Assembly (NCBI GenBank): GCA_016794525.1
Contig: JAEUJY010000079.1
Span: 1 to 64,000 of the forward strand
Direction of reading: 5' to 3'
From: Myxococcales bacterium
Lineage (GTDB): Bacteria > Myxococcota_A > Polyangia > Haliangiales > Haliangiaceae
DNA length: 64,000 bases
Shown: in pieces, positions 11,368 to 26,637 of the stretch
Layout of the letters: the number at the start of each line of letters is the position of its first letter
Numbering within the stretch: position 1 is the stretch's first letter
The notes under the pieces: model-generated
What the model saw: the letters and a program-made list of their open reading frames with translations, nothing else
Told to the model about the DNA's origin: nothing
Database searches by the model: none
Program-made: the position numbers and the translations under genes

Positions 11368-11873
11368 TCCGCGCGCCGGGGCTCAGCGCCCGCCCGCCCG
11401 ACGACACGGTGGTGGCGGCGCTGCTGGCCTGCCACGAGCGCATCCACCGCTTCACCGCGCTGGCGGCGCGGCTGGGCACCCCCGACGGGACGGCGGCCGA
11501 GCGCGCCGAGGCCGCCGCCGGCGTCGTCCGCTACTTCACCGTCGCGCTGCCGCTGCACGCCGCCGACGAGGACGCCAGCCTGGCGCCGCGCCTCGCCGGG
11601 GGCGATCCCGCGGTCGACGCGGCGCTGGCGCAGATGACCGCCGAGCACGTCGCCCACGCCGCGCCGCTGGCCCGGGTGGTCGACGCCGCGCGGACGATCG
11701 TCGCCGCGCCCGCGACCGTGCCGCCCGATCTCGCCGCCGCCGCCGCCGCGCTGGCGGCGCTGTTCACCGCGCACCTCGCGCTCGAGGAGCGCGCGATCTT
11801 CCCGGCGATCGCCGCGCTGCCGGCCGAGGTCCAGGCCACGATCCGCGCCGAGATGCTGGCGCGCCGGCGCTGA
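11364..11873 (+). CDS. Hemerythrin-like HHE domain protein
   Basis: A 169-residue four-helix protein. Histidines and acidic residues are spaced as in hemerythrin HHE cation-binding domains: LACHERIHRF, LPLHAADEDASL, MTAEHVAHAAPL and FTAHLALEERAIFP. Such domains bind a di-iron centre for oxygen, nitric oxide or redox sensing, or act in iron-sulphur repair. The GTG start overlaps the glpD stop, so it is coupled to the respiratory dehydrogenase. No regulatory partner domain is attached. The family is clear; the ligand is unknown. Confidence 0.82.
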   Translation: MIRAPGLSARPPDDTVVAALLACHERIHRFTALAARLGTPDGTAAERAEAAAGVVRYFTVALPLHAADEDASLAPRLAGGDPAVDAALAQMTAEHVAHAAPLARVVDAARTIVAAPATVPPDLAAAAAALAALFTAHLALEERAIFPAIAALPAEVQATIRAEMLARRR

Positions 11874-11904
11874 TCGCGCGCCAGGATCGGGGCACGATGC
11901 CGGC

Positions 11905-12687
11905 ATGACCACCGGCACCGTCTCGCTCGACCGTCGCGGCCACGTGCTCGTCATCGGTCTCGATCGCGCCGCCAAGCGCAACGCCTTCGATCTGCCGCTG
12001 TGGGACGCGCTGTGCCGCGCCTACGGCGAGCTCGATCGCGATCCCGACCTCCGCGTCGGCGTGCTCCACGCCCACGGCGACCACTTCACCGGCGGCCTCG
12101 ATCTGCCGCAGTGGGCGCCGGTGTTCGCGTCGGGCCAGTGGCACATCCCCGCCGGCGGCGTCGATCCGCTCGGGCTCACCGGGCCGCGGCTGCGCAAGCC
12201 GATCGTCGCCGCCGTGCAGGGCGTCTGCCTGACGATCGGCATCGAGCTCCTGCTCGCGACCGACCTGCGGATCGCCGCCAGCTCGACCCGCTTCGGCCAG
12301 ATCGAGATCAAGCGCGGCATCTACCCGGTGGGCGGCGCGACGCTGCGGTTCCCGCGCGAGTGCGGCTGGGCCAACGCGATGCGCTGGCTGCTCACCGGCG
12401 ACGAGTTCGACGCCGCCGAGGCGCTGCGCATCGGCCTGGTGCAGGAGGTCACCGCGCCCGGCGCGCAGCTCGATCGCGCGCTGGCGCTGGCCGACGTGAT
12501 CGCCGCGCAGGCGCCGCTCGGGGTCTACGCCACGCTGGCGTCGTCGCGCGCCGCGCTGCCCGCGGCCGAGGCCGCCGCCGCCGCCCGCTTGATGCCCGAC
12601 CTGCAGCCGCTGCTGGCGTCGGACGACATGCAAGAGGGCCTGCGCGCCTTCGTCGGCCGCCGCCCGGGCGCGTTCACCGGCAAGTAG
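11905..12687 (+). CDS. Enoyl-CoA hydratase/isomerase (crotonase) family protein
   Basis: A 260-residue crotonase-fold protein, normal length for the family. The oxyanion-hole segments are GDHFTGGLDL (about 53-62) and VQGVCLTIGIELLLATDL (about 102-119), and the C-terminal helices follow. The active-site region reads KRGIYPVGGATLRFPRECG. Members hydrate, isomerise or hydrolyse acyl-CoA thioesters; which reaction cannot be read from sequence alone. The gene stands alone between the hemerythrin gene and an alpha/beta hydrolase gene, so a role in fatty-acid or aromatic acyl-CoA breakdown is only a suggestion. Confidence 0.85.
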   Translation: MTTGTVSLDRRGHVLVIGLDRAAKRNAFDLPLWDALCRAYGELDRDPDLRVGVLHAHGDHFTGGLDLPQWAPVFASGQWHIPAGGVDPLGLTGPRLRKPIVAAVQGVCLTIGIELLLATDLRIAASSTRFGQIEIKRGIYPVGGATLRFPRECGWANAMRWLLTGDEFDAAEALRIGLVQEVTAPGAQLDRALALADVIAAQAPLGVYATLASSRAALPAAEAAAAARLMPDLQPLLASDDMQEGLRAFVGRRPGAFTGK

Positions 12688-12749
12688 CCGGCGCGCGCCG
12701 GCCTCGACTTTCGGGAGCGACCGCGGGACCATCGGAGCCGAGGGGGCCC

Positions 12750-13461
12750 ATGGCTTGCTTCGTCCTGGTTCACGGCGCGTTCCACGGCGGCTGGGTGTGG
12801 TCGCGGGTCGCGGCGCGCTTGCGCGCCGCCGGCCACGACGTGATCACGCCGACCCTGACCGGCTGCGGCGACCGCTACCACCTCCTGACCCGCGCGGTCG
12901 GCCTGGCGACCCACGTCGACGATCTGGTCGCCACGCTCGAGCACGAGGACGTCCGCGCCGGCGTGTTGGTCGGCCACAGCTACGGCGGCACCGTCATCAC
13001 CGCCGCCGCCGCCCGCGCGCCCGCGCGCGTCGCCCGGCTGATCTACCTCGACGCCCAGGCCCCCCTCGACGGCCAGACCGCCAGCGGCGCGATGGGCGAC
13101 GCCACCGCCGCCACCCTGGCCGCGCTGACCGACGACAGCTGGCAGCTGCCGCCGCTGCCGCTCGACGTCGTCGGCGTCGTCGAGCCGGCCGACGTCGCGT
13201 GGGTCGCGCCGCGCCGCCACCCGCACCCGCTGCGCACGCTGCTCGAGCCGGTCGCGCTCGGCCCCGACGGGCTGGCCGGGCTCCCCCGCGCCTACGTCGC
13301 GTGCACCCAGCACGCGGCGCTGGCCGCGCTGTTCGGCGCCGACCCGCTGGCGCCGTTCGTCGAGCGGGCCCGCCGCGAGGGCTGGCCGCTGACCCACCTC
13401 GACGCGCCCCACGACGTGATGGTCACCGACCCCGCCGCCGCCACCGCCGCGCTCCTGGCCC

Positions 13462-13469
<8 letters not shown>
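12750..13469 (+). CDS. Alpha/beta hydrolase, hydroxynitrile-lyase/esterase type
   Basis: A 239-residue enzyme. The fold is shown by FVLVHGAFHGGWVW at the N-terminus, the nucleophile elbow VGHSYGG (Ser about residue 76), a late aspartate, and the catalytic histidine in HLDAPHDVMVT near the C-terminus. The N-terminal HGAFHGGW and short cap match the small plant-type esterase/hydroxynitrile-lyase group, also found as bacterial EstC-like esterases. The ATG at 12750 follows a GAGCCGAGGGGG purine run; the frame is open far upstream without coding character. The stop lies inside the start of the next gene (8-base overlap). Confidence 0.83.
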
Positions 13470-14958
<1,489 letters not shown>

Positions 14959-15087
14959 GTTCTCAAAGCCAAGCGAACGGAGCGGCCTGACCGCGCCCCC
15001 TGCGGTGGTTCGCCGCGCCCCGGCGGCCCTGGCGATCGCGCGCCCGGACTTGCCTGTTTCGTATGCGTGGTTACATCTGCCTTCGCC

Positions 15088-17697
<2,610 letters not shown>

Positions 17698-17712
17698 CCT
17701 CGGGAGAGCACC

Positions 17713-18534
<822 letters not shown>

Positions 18535-18551
18535 CGCGTCTGGAATCGAGC

Positions 18552-18608
18552 GGGGCTTCGCAGCGCCCCTCCCCCCACGAGACGTGGGCCCCCCACCCGA
18601 AACGCGAG
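18552..18608 (+). repeat. Double-hairpin intergenic repeat, copy 1
   Basis: It lies directly downstream of the J-protein gene. A GC stem (GGGGC at 18552, GCCCC at 18565, with a TTCGC-containing loop) is followed by a C run and a perfect second stem (CCCACG, loop AGA, CGTGGG, 18574-18588). It ends in the tail CCCACCCGAAACGCGAG. The same architecture and tail recur near 50176, 62761 and 63855. It may end transcription or be a REP-like mobile repeat; it lacks a T tract. Confidence 0.65.
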
Positions 18609-18715
18609 ATCCCAGCCACGCCCCCCGCCGCCCGCACCTACCCGATTTGATGAGCCGATCGGCCAGGACACTCCCGACAAGACGGGCTAAGGTGCGGTGA
18701 CGCTCTCGAGGAACC

Positions 18716-21199
<2,484 letters not shown>

Positions 21200-21201
21200 C
21201 G

Positions 21202-22554
21202 ATGGCGTGGTGGCGTAGGGAGGGGCGCGGGCTGCGCCGGCCGCTCGACGCGAACGGCATCGCCGCGGTCCTACAGGCGGTGCGGGACGCGAAGGACGTC
21301 GACGCGGCGTGGGCCGCGGCGGCGCCGCTACGCGCGGCCATCGAGCACACCGACGCGGCGATCGCGCTGGCGCGGTGTCTGCGCTGGTTCGGCCCCCACC
21401 GCGGTGTCGAGGCCGGGCGCTCGCTGCTGGCGCGCCACGGCGACCGCCCGGCGGTGCTCGCCCGGCTCGGTCGGGCGTTCGAGGCGCTGACGGACATCGA
21501 CGACCTGAACGCGCCACCACCTCCCGATCCGTGGTTCGCCGAGGTGGTCGCGCGCCTCGCGCAGGCCGTGGCGACCTCGACCGGCGACGACGAGCTGGCC
21601 GTGCTCGACGGGCTCGCGACCGGCGCCCGCCGCCTGGGCCGCGCCGGCGACGCGATCGCCGAGCGCGCGCACGCCGCGCTCCTGTCCCGGGAGCCGACGA
21701 ACCCCGACCACCACTACAGCGCCGGGCTGTATTTCAAGACCCGCGGCCGCTGGGCCGAGGGGCAGGCTGCCAACCAGCGGGCGATCGACCTCGGCGAGAC
21801 CGGCGAAGCGGCGTGGTGGAACCTCGGCATCTGCGCCACTGGCGCTGGCGACGGCGCGACCGCGCTGGCGGCGTGGCAGCACCTCGGGCAGAAGGTCGCG
21901 CTCGGCCGCTTCGGCATGCCCGATGGTCGCTATCCGGCGGCCCACGTCCGGGTCGCGCAGCGGCCGCTGGCGGAGCGCACCGCCCAATGTGACGAGCCCG
22001 GCGTCGAGGAGAACCTGTGGGTCGAGCGGATCAGCGGGTGCCACGGCATCGTGCGGGTCGCGGTGTTCGCCGACGAGCTCGGGGTCGACTATGGCGACGT
22101 CGTGATGTTCGACGGCGCCCCGGTCGGGTACCACGGCGACGAGCCGCTGTTTCCGCACCTCGCGACGTTGCGGCGGCAGCGCTACCAGATCTGGCGCTTC
22201 GCGGGGACCCAGACCGAACCGGAGCAGCTGGACCGCCTGTCGGAGGCGCTGCCCGAGGACGCGATCGTCTATCCGCACACCGAGCAGGTCATGCTCTTGT
22301 GCGACGCGTGCGCGAAGGGCCGCAGCGGCGCCGGCCACGCCCACACGCCCGCGCAAGCGCACCACGTCGTGCGCGGCAAGCTGTGCGCGCCGCCGCACCT
22401 CGCGCCGGCCACCGTGCTGGCCGCGCTCGACGCCGCGATCGCCGGCGCGCCGGGCGCGCAGATCGCCGTGCCCGATCTGTGCGCGGCCGCGGGCGACGCC
22501 GCGCGGGCCGAGGTCGAGGCCCGGCGCCTGGCGCTGCTCGTCGACAACACCTGA
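21202..22554 (+). CDS. TPR-like repeat protein, function unknown
   Basis: A 450-residue soluble protein starting two bases after the lon stop; the frame is open well into lon, but only the part after the ATG has independent sense. Residues about 150-235 contain TPR-like helices (HYSAGLYFKTRGRWAEGQAANQ, with the next helix beginning EAAWWNLGI). The C-terminal half has DDA/AVY strands and a CDAC motif (about 372-375) followed by a His-containing loop (GHAHTPAQAHH), a possible metal site. Its codon choice is slightly less GC-strict than its neighbours. I do not recognise the C-terminal domain. Confidence 0.7.
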   Translation: MAWWRREGRGLRRPLDANGIAAVLQAVRDAKDVDAAWAAAAPLRAAIEHTDAAIALARCLRWFGPHRGVEAGRSLLARHGDRPAVLARLGRAFEALTDIDDLNAPPPPDPWFAEVVARLAQAVATSTGDDELAVLDGLATGARRLGRAGDAIAERAHAALLSREPTNPDHHYSAGLYFKTRGRWAEGQAANQRAIDLGETGEAAWWNLGICATGAGDGATALAAWQHLGQKVALGRFGMPDGRYPAAHVRVAQRPLAERTAQCDEPGVEENLWVERISGCHGIVRVAVFADELGVDYGDVVMFDGAPVGYHGDEPLFPHLATLRRQRYQIWRFAGTQTEPEQLDRLSEALPEDAIVYPHTEQVMLLCDACAKGRSGAGHAHTPAQAHHVVRGKLCAPPHLAPATVLAALDAAIAGAPGAQIAVPDLCAAAGDAARAEVEARRLALLVDNT

Positions 22555-22561
22555 CGGCGCG

Positions 22562-24877
22562 CTACCGGCGGGTTCGCGGCGCGCACAGCGCGCCGCCGAA
22601 CCACGACCGCGCGATCCGCTCGGGCGCGAACCGCTGGATCACCAGGTGGCGCTCGCGCGCGAGCGCGCGGCCGAGCGTGCGGCTGAACGCCTGGGCCTGG
22701 CGCGCGAACCACGCCTCGGTCGGCCGGCGCCAGAACAACAGCGGGAACCGCCGGTACACCGGCAGCGTCACCCGCTGGCCGCGCTCGATCGCGACCAGCG
22801 CGGTCTGGCGATCGGCGGCGACCGCGGCGCCGTCGGTCGGCGGCGACGGCACCATCAGCCGGGTCAGGCCGGGGCGCTCGCCGACGAACACCACGTCGAG
22901 CCGCGCCGCCGCCGCGCGCAGGAGCTGATCGGGATCGAGCAGGCGGTGCGGCGCGACCGCGCCGATCGGCGTCTCGAACGCGCGGTTGAGCACGACGATC
23001 GCCTTGCCGGCCAGCAGCTCGCCCAGCGCGCGGCCGTCGGCCAGCGGCCGCTCGAGATCGAGGTGGCCCTCGTGCGAGACGTCCCACAGCGCCAGCCGCG
23101 CCATCACGCCGCGCGTCGTCGCCTCCCAGCGCGCGATCTCGGCAGCGGTGGTCTGGTGGCTGACCACCAGCAAGACGTCGGCGTCGTCGGCGACGAACGC
23201 CCGCGCGACCCGGATCGTCGCCTCGCGCCACTGCACCCGCCGCGGGGCCGGCTCGTCGAGCGGCGCCAGCTCGAGCGCGATCGCCAGCACCAGCGCGCGG
23301 TACTCCGGCGCGTCGGCGGCCAGCGTCACGGTGGCGGTCAGCTCGGCGGTGGCGCCGGCGGCCAGCTCCGGCAGCTCGTGGACCCAGCCGTCCAGCGCCA
23401 GCGCGTCGTGGCCGTGGCCGGTGATGCGCGCGTGGGCGTCGCCCAGCTCCGAGGCCTCGGTGGCCACCACCCGCACCCGCAGCGCGCGGCCGCCGGGCGA
23501 CGCCGCGCCCAGCGCCGCCTTCGAGACGTTGGTGACGGTGAAGCGCAGCCGGGTCGACTCGCCGGCCGCCAGCGCGCGCAGGTGGCGCACCGGCGACAGC
23601 GCGACCGGGTGGCGCACGACGATCGCGCCCAGCGCGACCGCGGCGGCGTCCTGGTAGCCGGGGAAGCTGCGGCGCACGTCGGGGAGCGTGGCGCGGTGGA
23701 CGATCGTCGTCGCCGCCGCCAGCGGATCGCCGGGCGCGGTCGGCGCGTCGTCGCGGATCGTCGCGGTCAGCGTCCCGGCGATCGCGGCGCCGGCGCCCTC
23801 GGCCAGCCGCGGCGGGCACGTCAACGATCCCTCGTCGGGCACGAGCCAGTCGGTCGGCTCGAGCGTCAACGCCAGCGCGCTCTCCGCCGGCGTCGGCATG
23901 CCGCCGACGTTGGCGACCGCGAGCGCGCTGACCACGACGCGATCGCGCGGCTCGTAGACGCCGTCGCCGCTGGCGTCGGCGTGGTGGAACCGGCGCAGCC
24001 GCAGGTCGAAGCGCGCCGGGTACCGGGTGACCGCGCCGTCGCGCTCGACCTCGATCGCGAAGGTGCCGTCGGCGCCGTCGGCGCCGCGGCCGACCCGGGC
24101 GTCGCCGGCGCGGCCGTCGCTGCCGCTGCGGCCGCGGGAGCCGCCGGGGTTCGAGTGGTGGGTCGTGCGCGACTGGCGGTTGCCGTCGCTGTCGGTGTAG
24201 CTCTCGGACTCGGTCCACGAGTACGACGAGCCGCCGGCGCCGCCCGCGCCGCCCGCGCCGCCGCGCCCGTTCACGCCCGGCGCGCCGCCGCGCCCGCCGG
24301 CGATCGCCGGCTCGATCAGCATCAGCGCGGCGGTGTCGGCGTCGGCCACGCGCACGACGATCGCGCCGCCCGCCCCGCCCGCCCCGCCGCTGGTGGCGTC
24401 GCCGCCGGCGCCGCCGTCGCCGCCCGGTCCGCCGTCGTCGCCCGACGAGTAGCGGGTGGCGTCGGCGCCGTCCCGGCCGCGGCCGCCGTCGCCGCCGATC
24501 CCGCCGTCGCCGCCGCGCCCGCCCGCGCCGCCCACGGCCCGCAGCACGATCGCGCCGGCCTCACCGATCGCGCCGGCGCGATCGATCGCCGTCGGCGGGC
24601 CGGCCCCGCGCGTCAGCTCGCCGCGCAGCGTGTACAGCCCGTCGCCGTGGGCCAGCCGCACCTGGATCGTCCCGCCGTCCTCGCCGCCGACCGCCGGCCC
24701 GGCGTCGCCGCCGCGCTGCCCGTCGCCGCCGCGGTGGCCGTCGGCGCCGGTGAAGCCGGCGACCCCGTCGGCGCCACGCGCCCCCGAGACGTCGACCCGC
24801 ACCAGCGCGTCGGCATCGGGCCGCGCGGCCGGCGGCGCCGGGTCACGGTACGGAGCTCCCACGCCGCGACGGTACAC
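22562..24877 (-). CDS. Large protein with collagen-like Gly-rich N-terminal half
   Basis: A 771-residue protein from a GTG; a second GTG seven codons in (24859) is equally possible. Residues about 35-270 consist of Gly-rich triplets such as GADGHRGGDGQRGGDAG and GGAGGAGG, interrupted by short beta-like pieces (IQVRLAHGDG and IVVRVADAD) and by a SYSWTESESYTDSDG segment. Residues about 275-770 form several beta domains (FTVTNVSKAALGA, TAELTATVTLAAD) and an alpha/beta end with DVLLVVSHQT. No signal peptide is visible, so its location is uncertain. The gene converges on the TPR gene with a 7-base gap. Similar Gly-rich proteins occur in bacteria and fungi as domains of unknown function. Confidence 0.75.
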   Translation of the reverse strand: MYRRGVGAPYRDPAPPAARPDADALVRVDVSGARGADGVAGFTGADGHRGGDGQRGGDAGPAVGGEDGGTIQVRLAHGDGLYTLRGELTRGAGPPTAIDRAGAIGEAGAIVLRAVGGAGGRGGDGGIGGDGGRGRDGADATRYSSGDDGGPGGDGGAGGDATSGGAGGAGGAIVVRVADADTAALMLIEPAIAGGRGGAPGVNGRGGAGGAGGAGGSSYSWTESESYTDSDGNRQSRTTHHSNPGGSRGRSGSDGRAGDARVGRGADGADGTFAIEVERDGAVTRYPARFDLRLRRFHHADASGDGVYEPRDRVVVSALAVANVGGMPTPAESALALTLEPTDWLVPDEGSLTCPPRLAEGAGAAIAGTLTATIRDDAPTAPGDPLAAATTIVHRATLPDVRRSFPGYQDAAAVALGAIVVRHPVALSPVRHLRALAAGESTRLRFTVTNVSKAALGAASPGGRALRVRVVATEASELGDAHARITGHGHDALALDGWVHELPELAAGATAELTATVTLAADAPEYRALVLAIALELAPLDEPAPRRVQWREATIRVARAFVADDADVLLVVSHQTTAAEIARWEATTRGVMARLALWDVSHEGHLDLERPLADGRALGELLAGKAIVVLNRAFETPIGAVAPHRLLDPDQLLRAAAARLDVVFVGERPGLTRLMVPSPPTDGAAVAADRQTALVAIERGQRVTLPVYRRFPLLFWRRPTEAWFARQAQAFSRTLGRALARERHLVIQRFAPERIARSWFGGALCAPRTRR

Positions 24878-24907
24878 GGCCAGCGCCGGCGGCGCGACCG
24901 CCCGCGC

Positions 24908-25675
24908 TCACGCCGGCGCGGCGGCCATGCAGGTCAGGCGCATCACCAGCCGCGGGCCGGCCGAGACGTTGGCCGAGATCGTGTGCAGGCAGCGCGCGTC
25001 GAGGAAGACCACGTCGCCCGGCGCGCCGGTGAGCTCGGCCACGCCGAGCGGGACGCCATCCGACACGCACCCGCCGTCGGCCTCGCCGCGCTCGACCAGC
25101 GCGGCGAACCACGGCTCGACGCGGGCCAGCGCCGCCGGCGCGTCGACGTGGCCGATCGGCGCGCCGCGCGCGGTCGCCAGCGCGGCCAGCCGGCGGTGCG
25201 AGCCGGTGACCACGACGGTCGCGCCGCCGCCGGCGACGACCGGCGCGAGGCACGCGTACGCGAGCACGGTCTCGGGCGCCGTGGCCCCCGGCGGGACGGC
25301 CTCGTCGGTGTGCCAGGCCACGCCGCAGGCGCCGCGGCGGGCACCGGGGCTCGGGAAGTTCGGCAGCGCCACCCCGCCGAGGTCGCCGGCGACCTGGGCC
25401 CACGGCCCCGCGCCGAACACGCGGGCGAGCGCGTCGGCGAGCGCCGCCGGCAGCGGCGCGAACGCCGGCTCGCGCCCGATGCCCCACAGCGCCAGCTCGT
25501 GCCCGGGCGCGGGCCGCCGCGCGCCCGCGATCTCGATCAGCTCGATCGCGGCCAGCCGCGCCAGCGCGCACGCGCGCATCGCCGCGAGATCGGCGGGCGC
25601 GATCACGCCGACCGCCCGCGCGATCCCGTCCTGCGCGAAGCGCGCGCCCTCGCTCGCAGCGGCGACCGGTCCCAT
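24908..25675 (-). CDS. Phytanoyl-CoA dioxygenase (PhyH)-family oxygenase
   Basis: A 255-residue putative Fe(II)/2-oxoglutarate-dependent oxygenase. The metal-binding facial triad appears as HTDEA (His and Asp about residues 121-123) and the distal His in DARCLHTISANVS, with the following Arg (GPRLVMRL) positioned to bind 2-oxoglutarate. GDVVFLDA before the distal His is typical of PhyH enzymes. The substrate is unknown; relatives hydroxylate lipids, amino acids and secondary metabolites. The gene lies 30 bases downstream of the Gly-rich gene's start, probably as a separate transcription unit reading the same way. Confidence 0.78.
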   Translation of the reverse strand: MGPVAAASEGARFAQDGIARAVGVIAPADLAAMRACALARLAAIELIEIAGARRPAPGHELALWGIGREPAFAPLPAALADALARVFGAGPWAQVAGDLGGVALPNFPSPGARRGACGVAWHTDEAVPPGATAPETVLAYACLAPVVAGGGATVVVTGSHRRLAALATARGAPIGHVDAPAALARVEPWFAALVERGEADGGCVSDGVPLGVAELTGAPGDVVFLDARCLHTISANVSAGPRLVMRLTCMAAAPA

Positions 25676-25713
25676 GCCGTGACGCTACCACCGCGCGGGC
25701 GACCGCCGGCGCG

Positions 25714-26571
25714 TCACAGCGGCGGCGGCGGCGGCGTGCCGACCGGGCAGCTGGCTCCCGGCACCAGCCGCGCGGCGTCGATCTGGAACGTGCCGTCGTA
25801 GCCGGCGTCGTTGGTGTGGTCGCCGAAGCCGATCGCCGCGCCGGCGGTGAAGGTCGCGCGCTGCAGCGCCGGCGCGCCGTCGACGAACAGCGCCAGGCCG
25901 CCGGTGGCGGGGAACGCCAGCCGGTAGGTGTGCCAGGCGGTGGTGGTCAGCGGGTAGCTCTGGCTCTGGTCGCCCCAGGTCACCGCGCCGTTCTCGAGCA
26001 TCACCATCTGCTCGCGCTCGACGCCGACGCCGTACCAGCCGCTGAACGCGGGAAACACCACCGCGCTGCCGTCGTACGGGTTGGCGGTCGCGGTGATCAC
26101 CCGCGCGCGCCACTCGAGATCGTGGGTCGCGAACCACGTCGCGGCCAGCGGCCGCCCCCAGCTCGACACGCTCTGGGTCGACGGCGACGCGGCGGTGTCG
26201 ACGGTGACCACCTGGCCGTCGCTGGTGGTCGCGGCGGTCTCGAGGTAGCCGGTCCAGCCCTCGAGGTCGGGCGTGGCGTCGCCCGACAGGAGCGGCAACG
26301 TCGCGGTGCCCACGCACGCCGCGCCCTGGCACACGTCGTCCCAGGTGCACGGGTTGGCGTCGTCGCACGGCGTCGGCGCGGTGACCGCGGTGAACACGCA
26401 CGCGCCCCCGACGCAGGCGTCGGTGGTGCAGGCGTTGCCGTCGTCGCAGTCGAAGGCGCCGCGGCAGCGCTTGCGCGCCAGCTCGTCGACGTCATCGACG
26501 GACGGCGCCCCCTCGGTGAGGCACGCGGCGGCCAGCGGCAGGGACAGGAGCGTGGCGATGCGCAGCTTCAT
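25714..26571 (-). CDS. Lipoprotein with Cys-rich DGNxCTxDxC repeats and lectin-like domain
   Basis: A 285-residue predicted lipoprotein; the lipobox LAAAC gives Cys about residue 17. Residues about 35-90 hold Cys-rich repeats (DCDDGNACTTDACVGGAC, then CDDANPCTWDDVCQGAAC), typical of myxobacterial surface proteins. The remainder is a concanavalin-A-like/LamG beta sandwich (WHTYRLAF, LALFVDGAPALQ, IGFGDHTNDAG) that would bind carbohydrate or protein ligands. It ends in a proline run. Surface attachment and adhesion are inferred from the domain types; the ligand is unknown. Confidence 0.75.
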   Translation of the reverse strand: MKLRIATLLSLPLAAACLTEGAPSVDDVDELARKRCRGAFDCDDGNACTTDACVGGACVFTAVTAPTPCDDANPCTWDDVCQGAACVGTATLPLLSGDATPDLEGWTGYLETAATTSDGQVVTVDTAASPSTQSVSSWGRPLAATWFATHDLEWRARVITATANPYDGSAVVFPAFSGWYGVGVEREQMVMLENGAVTWGDQSQSYPLTTTAWHTYRLAFPATGGLALFVDGAPALQRATFTAGAAIGFGDHTNDAGYDGTFQIDAARLVPGASCPVGTPPPPPL

Positions 26572-26637
26572 GCCCGGTGGGTCGACCCGCCGCGGCGCGG
26601 TTCACCTCACGGCGCCCTCACCGCCGCGGTCGCCCGG

